64,000 nucleotides of DNA from Bacillota bacterium (lineage in GTDB: Bacteria; Bacillota; Clostridia; Lachnospirales; Lachnospiraceae): NCBI GenBank assembly GCA_023414875.1, contig JAEZMV010000017.1:124001-188000 (forward strand), in the 5' to 3' direction. Positions 36,434 through 45,309 of the stretch are shown one piece after another. Under the pieces are notes generated by a model. It did no database searches and was not told where the DNA came from. It saw nothing but the letters and a program-made list of their open reading frames with translations. Both the position numbers and the translations under genes were made by a program. Position 1 is the first letter of the stretch. Each line of letters starts with the position of its first letter.

Positions 36434-37210
36434 ATGTATCAGTTAAAGAAGGAAGAGATGTATAAAATAGCACCATTATTTGAGGGCCGTCACGATACCT
36501 TGGTCTGGTCCTGCTTGCAGGGTTACATGGGAAGAGCCTGGGTTGATGAAAAAGACAACCAGGCTTCTGCGAGAATAATAACAGGGGACTTCTGCTTTTA
36601 TGCGGGCAGACCAAATCTTGAGCTGGTGAACAACATTCCGGAAGATTACACATCAGACTATTTACTTGTTATACCGCCTGACTCCGAATGGGCAAATCTT
36701 ATTGAGCAGGTATATAAAGAGGGCTGCCATAAATTTATGCGTTATTCGATCAAGAAAGAAACCGATATCTTTGACAAGGATAAGCTGCGTTCCTACATAG
36801 AGGGATTGCCTGCTGAGTATAATATAAGAAGGATTGAGGAAGATTTATATCATCAAATCATGAAAGAGGATTGGTCTAAGTATTTATGCTCCCAGTTCCC
36901 GACCTATCAGGATTATGATAAATTGGGGTTGGGGTATGTAGCGCTTTACCAAGGAAAGGTCGTCTGTGGAGCCTCCTCCTATACAGTTTATCATAAGGGA
37001 ATCGAGATTGAAATTGATACAAAGGAGGAACATCGTAGGAAAGGACTTGCGTTAGCCTGTGCCTCAGCATTAATACTTGATTGCTTGAACCGTGGGATGT
37101 ATCCAAGCTGGGATGCTGCTAATAAAGAATCAGTCGCGTTAGCAGAAAAGCTAGGTTATCATCTTGACAAGGAATACGTAACCTATGCGGTATTAACCAA
37201 AACGATTTAG
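36434..37210 (+). CDS. GNAT acetyltransferase (PF12746-like)
   Basis: 258 residues. The first half is the poorly conserved domain of the PF12746 group (HDTLVWSCLQGYMGRAWVDE, with GDFCFYAGRPN). The second half has the GNAT core GASSYTVYHKGIEIEIDTKEEHRRKGLALACASALILDCL, with acetyl-CoA loop R.RKGLA and WDAANKESVALAEKLGY. Substrate not known. Monocistronic, with a terminator 220 bases downstream. Confidence 0.82.
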   Translation: MYQLKKEEMYKIAPLFEGRHDTLVWSCLQGYMGRAWVDEKDNQASARIITGDFCFYAGRPNLELVNNIPEDYTSDYLLVIPPDSEWANLIEQVYKEGCHKFMRYSIKKETDIFDKDKLRSYIEGLPAEYNIRRIEEDLYHQIMKEDWSKYLCSQFPTYQDYDKLGLGYVALYQGKVVCGASSYTVYHKGIEIEIDTKEEHRRKGLALACASALILDCLNRGMYPSWDAANKESVALAEKLGYHLDKEYVTYAVLTKTI

Positions 37211-37429
37211 TATATTCTCAGCCAAAAGGTTTTAAGAGTTATCGAAATTATGCTCTTGTGAGCATATCCGACTGAAGTTTCTTAACATAACGTTCACGAA
37301 ACGTTAATAATTAGAACACATTTGGCTGATATAATGATCCTAAGATAACAGAATACATAATGAATTGACGTTACCTATTTATATTAATTACAAGTAAAGC
37401 TAATATAGATTTTCATTTTACTCTCCTAG

Positions 37430-37457
37430 AGCCAACTGGTCACAGTTGGCTTTCTTT
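37430..37457 (+). terminator. Terminator in the 37.2-37.6 kb spacer
   Basis: AGCCAACTG, four-base loop, CAGTTGGCT, then TTCTTT. It lies in the 414-bp spacer after the GNAT gene; the rest of the spacer shows nothing else. Confidence 0.7.
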
Positions 37458-37624
37458 CCGTCATTTGGCAGCCAGTTCAATCGGGAAGCGATATCATATT
37501 TGTACCTTAGTTAGTGTGTGAACAGTAACAGGATAAGTACTTGGCACAAACCGAAACCTCAGTTCTGTTTGACTTTTATATCCAACTTAGTTAGAATGTA
37601 GTTAGCATAGATTGGAGGATATAC

Positions 37625-38548
37625 ATGGCTATCAATAAAGCAATGCGGTTAGCATTAAAGGCATTATCCTACCCTGATTTAGACTTGAAGAAGACGTATA
37701 AGCTTCAGCGTCAGATGACAAAAGTAGTGCATCCGTATCTCAGACCTCTTTATAAAATGTGGGATCATAAGGTATCTTTTGAGGACTATGAGATTCCTGT
37801 ACGTATTTTTCTGCCATCGGAGGAAGAGGGCACTCCCAGAGTGTTACTATTTTTCCATGGAGGGGGATGGGTAATTGGCGATATTGATAGTTATACAGCT
37901 GTTTGTTCTCATATGGCAAAGCAGACCGGACATGTTGTGGTATCCGTGGATTACAGGCTTGCACCCGAATACCGCTTTCCGACAGCACCTGAAGATTGTT
38001 ATGCGGTGACCAAGGAGATTTATAAGGAAGCATCTTCCTTATTTGATGTAAAACAAGAGGATATTACTCTGATTGGTGATAGTGCCGGTGGCAATCTCGC
38101 TGCAGTGGTTTCCTTAATGGCTCGTGACAGGGGTGAGTTCCGACCTACTAAACAGATTCTATTATATCCGGCAACCGGAAGCGACCATAGTGAGAGATCA
38201 CCTTATCCATCCGTGTTTGAAAATGGAACGGATTATCTTCTGACCACCAAACGTATTAATGATTTCTTTGATTTATATAAAACCAGTGATGAGGATTTGT
38301 TAAACCCGTATCTGGCACCTATTTTATCAAAAGATTTATCGGACCAGCCCAAAACCCTCATCATTACAGCACAATATGACCCGCTTCGGGATGAGGGTGA
38401 GCTTTACGGTAAAAAGCTTTATGAATTTGGAAATGAAGTTGAGGTGTATCGTATGAAGGATGCACTGCATGGCTTTATCTCCTTGCCGAGACATTTTGTA
38501 CATGTAAAGCGAAGTTATGAATTAATCAGCCGTTTTTTAAATAAGTAA
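37625..38548 (+). CDS. Alpha/beta hydrolase, hormone-sensitive lipase family
   Basis: 307 residues. FFHGGGWVIGD (about 78-88) is the oxyanion-hole motif of the HSL/type IV esterases. The nucleophile Ser is in GDSAGGNLAAV (about 156), Asp in AQYDPLRDEGELY (about 250), and His in DALHGFISLP (about 282). It probably cleaves short-chain esters of a small substrate. First of three adjacent genes with an acyltransferase-fold and a membrane protein. GGAGGATAT precedes ATG. Confidence 0.88.
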   Translation: MAINKAMRLALKALSYPDLDLKKTYKLQRQMTKVVHPYLRPLYKMWDHKVSFEDYEIPVRIFLPSEEEGTPRVLLFFHGGGWVIGDIDSYTAVCSHMAKQTGHVVVSVDYRLAPEYRFPTAPEDCYAVTKEIYKEASSLFDVKQEDITLIGDSAGGNLAAVVSLMARDRGEFRPTKQILLYPATGSDHSERSPYPSVFENGTDYLLTTKRINDFFDLYKTSDEDLLNPYLAPILSKDLSDQPKTLIITAQYDPLRDEGELYGKKLYEFGNEVEVYRMKDALHGFISLPRHFVHVKRSYELISRFLNK

Positions 38549-38682
38549 AGAATAGATGAAGATAATTATAGTCTGAAGCGTTATAAAAGATGAAACAATA
38601 ATTAATTATTTGGCTGAAATTAGTACAGCCATATACGCTTGATAAAATCAGGATTACATCGGAAAGGTAGAATAGTGATTTT

Positions 38683-39951
38683 ATGACAAGGAAAAAGCCA
38701 ATTGATTGGACAAGACTGGATAATGCAGCGAAGATTTTTCCTCCAACAACGAATGAAAAAGATACAAAGGTATTTCGTTTTGTCTGTGAGCTTAAAGAAG
38801 AGATAGATAAGGATATTCTGCAGATTGCATTGGATCAGACGATAAAATTATTTCCAATGTACCAGTATATACTCAGAAAGGGTGTATTCTGGTATTACTT
38901 TGAAAGTACGGAAGAAAAGCCGAAGGTAGTAGAGGAGTATAAGCTTCCGTGCAGTGTGCTTTACCGACAGAACCGTAAAAACTTACTGTTAGAAGTAAGC
39001 TATTACAATAAAAGAATTAATTTGGAGATATACCATGCATTGACTGATGGTGCAGGGGCACTGGGCTTTTTAAAAACCCTTCTGTATTATTATATCACGA
39101 TAAAACATGAGCAGGATTTTGAAGGTAAATTACCGAAGCTAGATTATGATGCGTCATTTTCTCAGAAAATGGATGATAGTTTTCTAAAGCATTATAGCGG
39201 TGATAAAACCTTAGATAAGATTAAATTAAACCGTGCATATCATATCGTGGGAAGGCGATCCATCGATAACCGGCTCAAGGTGATAGAAGGGGAGATGTCA
39301 GTAAAGGCTTTACTTGAACTGGCTCATCAGCATAATACGACGATGACTGTATTTTTAACAGCACTTTATATGAAGGCGATCTATCAGGATATGCCGGCCA
39401 GGGGAAAAAGGTATCCTGTAAGATTAACGGTACCAGTGAATCTTCGAACCTATTTCCCTTCGGTCACTGCCAGGAACTTTTTTGCTACAATTAGTGTTAG
39501 CTATCATTTTGGCAAAAGCTCCGATCGGATGGAGGATATCATAAATTCAGTTAAGGAGTCCTTTGAGAGAGAGCTGACAGAGGATAATCTCAGGACACAT
39601 ATCAACCGTTTATCAGCGCTCGAGCATAATGCTTTTATGAGGGTAGTCCCATTGTTTATAAAGGATTATGTACTGCGCTTTGCAACGTTCCTAAGTGACA
39701 GGGGTATTACAGCAACGCTTTCGAATGTAGGAAGGGTTACGGTTACCAAGGAGCTGTCCCCTTATATTCACATTTTTAACTGCTTTACCAGTGCAAGAAG
39801 ACCGCAGATCTGCATGTGTTCCTTTGAAGACAGACTTATGATCAGCTTTGCCTCCCCCTATATTGGGACGGACATACAGAAGAACTTTTTCCGAATGCTG
39901 ACAGAAGAGGGAATTAACATAGCGATAGCCTCCAATAGCAGAGAAATATGA
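38683..39951 (+). CDS. Condensation/alcohol acetyltransferase-fold protein
   Basis: 422 residues of the CoA-dependent acyltransferase fold shared by NRPS condensation domains and alcohol acetyltransferases. The active-site motif HALTDGAGALGF (His about 118) matches HxxxDG. LTVPVNLRTYFPS near 250 and NVGRV near 350 are also typical. It likely transfers an acyl group to an alcohol or amine, but the substrate is unknown; no NRPS carrier domain is nearby. It follows the hydrolase by 134 bases and overlaps the end of its frame with the next gene. Confidence 0.75.
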   Translation: MTRKKPIDWTRLDNAAKIFPPTTNEKDTKVFRFVCELKEEIDKDILQIALDQTIKLFPMYQYILRKGVFWYYFESTEEKPKVVEEYKLPCSVLYRQNRKNLLLEVSYYNKRINLEIYHALTDGAGALGFLKTLLYYYITIKHEQDFEGKLPKLDYDASFSQKMDDSFLKHYSGDKTLDKIKLNRAYHIVGRRSIDNRLKVIEGEMSVKALLELAHQHNTTMTVFLTALYMKAIYQDMPARGKRYPVRLTVPVNLRTYFPSVTARNFFATISVSYHFGKSSDRMEDIINSVKESFERELTEDNLRTHINRLSALEHNAFMRVVPLFIKDYVLRFATFLSDRGITATLSNVGRVTVTKELSPYIHIFNCFTSARRPQICMCSFEDRLMISFASPYIGTDIQKNFFRMLTEEGINIAIASNSREI

Positions 39952-39965
39952 TAGGAGATGATGGA

Positions 39966-40631
39966 ATGCTTACTTGCGATTATTGTAAGGTTACAATTAA
40001 GGGAACTCATAAGATATGCCCCTTATGCGGAGGTATTATACAGCAAAACGAAGAGAAGAATGCTGAGGTGTTTCCGCATATTCCGACTATTTATCAGGAA
40101 TTCAATATTTTTATACGCATTATGATATTAATATCTATCAGTATTGTTATTATCAGCTTTGCAGTAAATGCGATTTTTACCAAAGAAACTAGATGGTCTT
40201 TACTTGTGGCAGCAGCAGTTTTATGTATGTGGATAAGTCTGTTTATCATCATTCGCAAGAAGAATAACATACCAAAGACGATCATCTGGCAGGTAGTATT
40301 AATCGGAATTTTATCCGTGTTATGGGACCAATCTATGGGATGGATGGGCTGGTCGATTGATTACGTAATACCATCCGTGTGTGTCGGAGCGATGATTGTT
40401 ATGGCTATCTCAGCGAAACTACTTAAGATAGGTGTCAGGGATCTGATTGTTTATTTATTAGTGGATGGTATCTTCGGGTTTGTCCCTATCATATTTATCA
40501 TGTTCGGCATTCTGAATGTTACCTTTCCATCCGTCATCTGTGTAGCAGCGAGTGCGATTAGCTTATCGGCTTTAATTCTGTTTGAGGGTGACAATATGAA
40601 GGCAGAAATAAATAAACGGATGCATATATAA
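39966..40631 (+). CDS. Zinc-ribbon membrane protein (possibly DUF6320)
   Basis: 221 residues. The N-terminus has CDYCKVTIKGTHKICPLCGG, a four-Cys zinc ribbon, followed by about six hydrophobic segments (IRIMILISISIVIISFAV onwards). The frame could start at 39948, overlapping the acyltransferase stop, but AGGAGATG at 39952-39959 fits ATG 39966. Such proteins occur next to acyltransferase genes in Lachnospiraceae, which suggests a shared envelope or ester pathway; this is from memory and unproven. Confidence 0.65.
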   Translation: MLTCDYCKVTIKGTHKICPLCGGIIQQNEEKNAEVFPHIPTIYQEFNIFIRIMILISISIVIISFAVNAIFTKETRWSLLVAAAVLCMWISLFIIIRKKNNIPKTIIWQVVLIGILSVLWDQSMGWMGWSIDYVIPSVCVGAMIVMAISAKLLKIGVRDLIVYLLVDGIFGFVPIIFIMFGILNVTFPSVICVAASAISLSALILFEGDNMKAEINKRMHI

Positions 40632-40789
40632 AAGAGAAAATAAGGACGATTATTGAATTGTTTAAAATAAATTCGGTGAATTTTAATGGACTTGGGATTA
40701 TAAAGGGCTTAAGAAATTTTATCGGGTATATATAAATTAAGTTAGATAATTTACAGTTACCACTAATTGAATACAGAAAGGATTTTACT

Positions 40790-41578
40790 ATGAGCACATT
40801 TACATTAAAAGTAATAGCAATCGTCGCTATGCTGATCGATCATATCGGAGCAGTGTTTTTATCTGATAATCAATACCCAGAGCTTTATCTGGCGTCTAGG
40901 TTAATAGGAAGACTCGCATTCCCAATCTTCGTTTTTTTAATCGTAGAAGGATTTTATCATACCAAGGACATAATGAAGTACCTTAAGCGACTTGGAATTT
41001 TTGCATTGATCTCCGAAATACCCTTTGATTTAGCATTTTATAATGGTTTTTTCCGCGCTAATCTGATTGATGACATCCAGAGAGTGTTTCAAAATAAAAT
41101 GAGCTTTGAATTGTTGCTGCAAAGACTCACTTACCATCAGAATGTTTTCTTTACCCTGTTCTTAGGTCTTGCCTTAATCATCCTTATGGATATGACTAAT
41201 AAAAGGTTACAAAAACAGATGTTTATGAGTAATTTGAGTTATGCTTTGTTGACCTTGGGCTTTTGTATCGTTGCCTTTCTATTAAAGACGGATTATGATG
41301 TTGCAGGAATCCTTTTGATCGTTGCCTTTTATCTATTCCGTGGTAGTAAGCTTTTGCTCGGTTTGTCAATATTTATCGTAATGGCAACTTGTGTTAGTGA
41401 TTTTCAGATGTATCAGGAGACCGGAAATATTCTATACATTATAAGTAACTTTGCAACACTGGCCATCATTCCGATTGCATTTTATAACGGAAAAAAGGGC
41501 AAAAATGCAAAATATATATTCTACATTTTTTACCCCGCACATTTGTTGTTATTATTCATAATTAATAACTACCTTTAA
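40790..41578 (+). CDS. TraX-family membrane protein
   Basis: 262 residues, about seven to eight membrane segments. The N-terminus KVIAIVAMLIDHIGAVFL and RLIGRLAFPIFVFLIVEGFYHTKDIMKYLKRLGIFALISEIPFDLAFYNG are the TraX (PF05857) signature. In F plasmids TraX acetylates pilin, but chromosomal copies in Firmicutes occur without conjugation genes and may be envelope acyltransferases. Its stop codon overlaps that of a small gene on the other strand. GAAAGGAT precedes ATG. Confidence 0.88.
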   Translation: MSTFTLKVIAIVAMLIDHIGAVFLSDNQYPELYLASRLIGRLAFPIFVFLIVEGFYHTKDIMKYLKRLGIFALISEIPFDLAFYNGFFRANLIDDIQRVFQNKMSFELLLQRLTYHQNVFFTLFLGLALIILMDMTNKRLQKQMFMSNLSYALLTLGFCIVAFLLKTDYDVAGILLIVAFYLFRGSKLLLGLSIFIVMATCVSDFQMYQETGNILYIISNFATLAIIPIAFYNGKKGKNAKYIFYIFYPAHLLLLFIINNYL

Positions 41579-41751
41579 AAATGATGGTTGGAATCGTGAC
41601 TTGCTGCATAATCCTGAGATTTTGTATCAAAATGAGTATTTTCTCCCGAAACATAAGTCTTTTCGGGAAAGTAATATTTTGAGTCCAAATCGTTGATACT
41701 GCTAATTGAGGGAAAACGATAATAAGTTTTTTTTGTAGGTTCAAAATACAT
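41575..41751 (-). CDS. Small Tyr/Ser-rich protein, 58 residues
   Basis: A frame of 58 codons starting MYFEPTKKTYYRFPS and ending HDSNHHF. It has a strong AGGAGG ribosome site nine bases before ATG, and a TATAAT-like box upstream. It ends tail-to-tail with the TraX gene, the two TAA codons overlapping. Rich in Tyr, Ser, His and Asp, no membrane segment and no known domain. The ribosome site and neat end suggest a real gene; the overlapping 60-codon frame (41562-41744) is a shadow. Confidence 0.6.
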   Translation of the reverse strand: MYFEPTKKTYYRFPSISSINDLDSKYYFPEKTYVSGENTHFDTKSQDYAASHDSNHHF

Positions 41752-41912
41752 GATTACAATCCTCCTGACTGATGAGTCTTATAATATTCCATTATAAATA
41801 GTAAAGAGCTATTTGATATCTATTATTATTGTTCTTCAAACGAAATACTTATATACTAGGAAAATGATTGAGGATTTACAGTTTTTACAAATTAAAATCT
41901 GGAGAATACAAT

Positions 41913-42410
41913 ATGATTTCACTTAATATCCCTGAGGTTAAGCCGTTTATGGCTAAGCTTCTGACTAATTCTACATTTGATTTTTTCCTGCTACGGGAAA
42001 TGGAGCTTCAAACCTTTACTAACTTTACGATTACCGGACAATTTAACGAAGCTTTCTTCACAAAAGAGGAATTAGAGGAACGAGGAGAGAACCGGTACAT
42101 AAAGTGGGGTGATGTGAGACAGGTAGCCTTTACTATGATTAAAGGAAATAAATCTCCTCTCGCTTTAAAAATTGTCTTTCAACTTTCAAAGGATCGATGT
42201 GAGTTGCTGGTAAATCGTTTTGGAGGTAAGCTAAGTATAGATGATATCGGAGGCTTATACTTGAATGTTCGATATGAAAAGGGAGAGCTACATATCATAA
42301 CCGGTGTGGCAATTAAAACCTTTACCCTTGATAAGACCCTGGAACAGGAATGGGATCAGGAAGTAAAGAATCTATTTAAGGAGCAGGGTATAGTTTTTGA
42401 GGAAGAATAA
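41913..42410 (+). CDS. Conserved hypothetical protein (possibly DUF5721)
   Basis: 165 residues, soluble, alpha/beta. N-terminus MISLNIPEVKPFMAKLLTNSTFDFFLLREMELQTFTNFTITG, C-terminus LEQEWDQEVKNLFKEQGIVFEEE. It resembles the DUF5721 proteins of Lachnospiraceae, which have no known function. CTGGAGAA lies ten bases before ATG 41913; the frame itself opens at 41868. A palindromic element begins at its stop codon. Confidence 0.65.
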   Translation: MISLNIPEVKPFMAKLLTNSTFDFFLLREMELQTFTNFTITGQFNEAFFTKEELEERGENRYIKWGDVRQVAFTMIKGNKSPLALKIVFQLSKDRCELLVNRFGGKLSIDDIGGLYLNVRYEKGELHIITGVAIKTFTLDKTLEQEWDQEVKNLFKEQGIVFEEE

Positions 42411-42417
42411 TATAATA

Positions 42418-42599
42418 AGGGAGTAAAAAGTCTATGTTACACCTTATTCGATGAATATGTGTGTTATATATTCAGATGGCGCAGACCGGCATCTTGAGGT
42501 TGTCATCTTTTCAGGCAATCACAAGATGGTAAGGCAAGTCCAGATGAATGTATGACATACATATTCATCCACATAGTCGAGATAGACTTTTTACACCCT
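42418..42599. mobile_element. Palindromic MITE-like element with 9-bp flanking repeat
   Basis: A 182-bp imperfect palindrome. Its ends AGGGAGTAAAAAGTCTAT and (complement) AGGGTGTAAAAAGTCTAT match at 17 of 18 positions, and GATGAATATGT and CATCTTG blocks repeat inside. Both sides are flanked by AATATAATA in direct orientation (42409-42417 and 42600-42608), as expected for a target duplication, although the AT-rich context weakens this. No gene inside. It ends only 22 bases before a CIRCE element. Confidence 0.7.
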
Positions 42600-42620
42600 A
42601 ATATAATATAATTGTTATTG

Positions 42621-42683
42621 TTAGCACTCTTGCGTAAAGAGTGCTAATTTTTTCTTGACAATTCCATTTTAGCGTATTATGAT
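42621..42683 (+). promoter_or_regulatory. CIRCE operator and promoter of htpG
   Basis: TTAGCACTC (42621-42629), nine bases, GAGTGCTAA (42639-42647) is an exact CIRCE element, the HrcA repressor site. It is followed by consensus TTGACA (42655-42660), 17-bp spacer and TATGAT (42678-42683). The operator thus abuts the -35 box. htpG would be induced when HrcA is released at heat shock. Confidence 0.9.
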
Positions 42684-42814
42684 ATCTGTTGAAGGACAAT
42701 TCGACCGGTACGAAGTCATTAAAAATCCAGTACCGACGGTAACGTGAAAGGCGGAATATTATGAACGCATCTACGTTACATTAATATAAAATCATTTGGA
42801 AAAGGAGTGTTTGT

Positions 42815-44920
42815 ATGAGCACAGAACGCGGTAATTTATCCATTCATTCAGAGAACATTTTCCCTATCATTAAGAAGTGGTTGTATTCTGACCACGACAT
42901 ATTTGTTCGAGAATTAATCTCGAACGGTAGTGATGCTATCACGAAATTGAAAAAGCTTGAAATAATGGGAGAAGCTAATCTGCCGGAGGATAACCATTTT
43001 AAGCTAACCGTTACCATTAACCCGGAGGAGAAAACAATTAGTTTTTCAGATAACGGAATTGGTATGACAGCAGACGAAGTGAAGGAGTACATTAATCAGA
43101 TTGCATTTTCCGGTGCGCAGAAGTTCATGGAAAAATACAAGGATAAGACGAATGAAGACCAGATTATCGGACATTTTGGACTTGGCTTTTATTCTGCATT
43201 TATGGTAGCAAAGCGTGTGGCTATTGAGACCTTATCCTGGCAGCCGGATGCAAAGCCGGTTCATTGGGAATCCGATGGCGGCACTGAATATGAGATGGGC
43301 GATAGCACCAAGACGGAACGTGGTACGGAGATTACACTATATCTGAATGAGGATAGCTATGAATTCTCGAATGAATATCGTGTTAAAGAAATTATAAAGA
43401 AATATTGCTCCTTTATGCCGGTGGAGATTTATTTTGTCAATGCCAATGAGCCGGTAAAGGATGAGAAGGAAGAAGTAATAGATGCCTCTGTAGATGAAGC
43501 TGGTGTTGTTGAAGAAGCTGATACAAAGAAGGAGAAAAAGGATAATAAGCCACAACCAATTAATAATCCGAGACCTTTATTTGCGAAGCATCCAAATGAA
43601 TGTAGTGAAGAGGAATACAAGGAATTTTACAGAGATGTATTCCATGACTATAAGGAGCCTTTATTCTGGATTCACCTGAATATGGATTATCCGTTTAATT
43701 TAAAAGGTATTCTTTATTTCCCCAAGATTAATACGGAATATGATTCTTTAGAGGGCTTAATTAAGTTATACAATAATCAGGTATTTATTGCTGATAATAT
43801 CAAGGAAGTAATTCCGGAATTCTTAATGCTGTTAAAGGGTGTAATTGACTGTCCTGATCTACCGCTGAATGTATCCAGAAGTGCTTTGCAAAATGATGGT
43901 TTTGTTAAGAAAATCTCTGACTATATCTCTAAGAAGGTAGCAGATAAGCTCTCCGGTATGTATAAGGTTGAGAGAGAGAATTATGAGAAGTACTGGGATG
44001 ATCTCAGTCCATTTATTAAGTTCGGTTGTCTCAAGGATGATAAATTCCGTGAAAAGATGAAAGATGTTATCATCTTCAAAAACCTGGAAGGCAAATATAT
44101 TACCCTGGAGGAGTATATCAAAGCCAACAAAGGGGCTGAGGCTGATACGGAAGCAGCAGACAAAGGTACAGATGAGGCGGTTTCCGACCAGAAGGAAAAG
44201 GAACATTCTGAGGGCTGTGACTGCGGACATAATCATGAGCATGACGAGAACTGTGACTGCGGGCACGATCATAATCATGACCTTGAAGAGGATGAGATTG
44301 ATGAGGATAAGAAAACCGTAGTCTATTATGTAACTGATTTAAAACAACAGAGCCAATATATCAATATGTTTAAGGAAGCAGGTGTGGATGCCGTTATCCT
44401 TACTCATAATATTGATCAACCATTTATCACGCAGTTGGAATATCAGGAGAAGACGATAAAGTTCCAGCGAATTGATGCTGATATCACCGATGGTTTCAAG
44501 GAAGAGACTAAGAAAAAGGATAAAAAGGTATTAAAGAATAACACCGAGGCGATGACAGCGTTGTTTAGAAAGGTACTTGGAAAGGATAAGCTGGAGGTTA
44601 AGGTAGAAAAGTTTAAGAATGAAAAAGTATCCTCTATCATGACTCTTTCTGAGGAAAGCCGCAGAATGCAGGATATGATGCGTATGTACAGTATGCAGGG
44701 TATGGATCCGAATGCCTTCGGTGGTGGTGAAACCTTAGTGCTGAATGCTAACAACAAACTGGTGCAATACATCATAACCAATGAAAACGCGGATCATACC
44801 ACAATGATATGTGAGCAGCTTTATGATTTGGCATTGCTAAGTCTTAAACCCTTGGAGCCTGAAGCAATGACAAAGTTTGTACAAAGAAGCAATGAAATCA
44901 TGCTGCTTCTGGCTAAATAA
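42815..44920 (+). CDS. htpG: HtpG, bacterial Hsp90 chaperone
   Basis: 701 residues, against about 624 in E. coli. The GHKL ATPase domain has ELISNGSDAITKL (about 33-45), DNGIGMT (about 76) and GHFGLGFYSAFMV (about 118). The middle domain has LPLNVSRSALQ, and the C-terminal dimer domain follows. Two insertions make it long: an acidic/Lys linker at about 213-250, and a His/Cys insert at 468-491, CDCGHNHEHDEN then CDCGHDHNHDLE, likely metal-binding. Cytoplasmic, ATP-driven protein folding. Under CIRCE control. GGAGTG precedes ATG. Confidence 0.94.
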   Translation: MSTERGNLSIHSENIFPIIKKWLYSDHDIFVRELISNGSDAITKLKKLEIMGEANLPEDNHFKLTVTINPEEKTISFSDNGIGMTADEVKEYINQIAFSGAQKFMEKYKDKTNEDQIIGHFGLGFYSAFMVAKRVAIETLSWQPDAKPVHWESDGGTEYEMGDSTKTERGTEITLYLNEDSYEFSNEYRVKEIIKKYCSFMPVEIYFVNANEPVKDEKEEVIDASVDEAGVVEEADTKKEKKDNKPQPINNPRPLFAKHPNECSEEEYKEFYRDVFHDYKEPLFWIHLNMDYPFNLKGILYFPKINTEYDSLEGLIKLYNNQVFIADNIKEVIPEFLMLLKGVIDCPDLPLNVSRSALQNDGFVKKISDYISKKVADKLSGMYKVERENYEKYWDDLSPFIKFGCLKDDKFREKMKDVIIFKNLEGKYITLEEYIKANKGAEADTEAADKGTDEAVSDQKEKEHSEGCDCGHNHEHDENCDCGHDHNHDLEEDEIDEDKKTVVYYVTDLKQQSQYINMFKEAGVDAVILTHNIDQPFITQLEYQEKTIKFQRIDADITDGFKEETKKKDKKVLKNNTEAMTALFRKVLGKDKLEVKVEKFKNEKVSSIMTLSEESRRMQDMMRMYSMQGMDPNAFGGGETLVLNANNKLVQYIITNENADHTTMICEQLYDLALLSLKPLEPEAMTKFVQRSNEIMLLLAK

Positions 44921-44958
44921 AATTATATTGTCGGATTTATATAACGAACCAATTTGAG

Positions 44959-44996
44959 AAGCTCATAGGGTTGAATTGAAACCCTATGAGCTTTTT
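44959..44996 (+). terminator. Terminator after htpG
   Basis: AAGCTCATAGGGTT (44959-44972) pairs with AACCCTATGAGCTT (44979-44992), then TTTT. Strong intrinsic terminator; the following 310 bases to 45309 are AT-rich without a gene. Confidence 0.85.
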
Positions 44997-45309
44997 GTCG
45001 TACCCGGTGGACACACGTTACTCAATTTTGATTTAAATACGTATAATATTTTCATAAATTAAGGAAATAATACGAATGGAAGTTACTATTTTAATAAAAC
45101 CATAACTTTTAATATTATAAAATTTATATAAAAAATGCCGATACCTCTTGATAATGTTATTATGAATATGCTAATATATAGTAATAAAAACTATATTATA
45201 TAGTATGCAAACTTGGTAATGCGATTTCGATTATATATAAGTAAATAATAGATTTATATTTACGATTTGCATAGAGTCTTATATTAGTGAATAACAGGAG
45301 GATGAAAAG

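Noticed and set aside
40790..41578. TraX as evidence of a conjugative element
   Set aside because: No other transfer gene, relaxase or integrase nearby; TraX-family proteins are common in Firmicute chromosomes.
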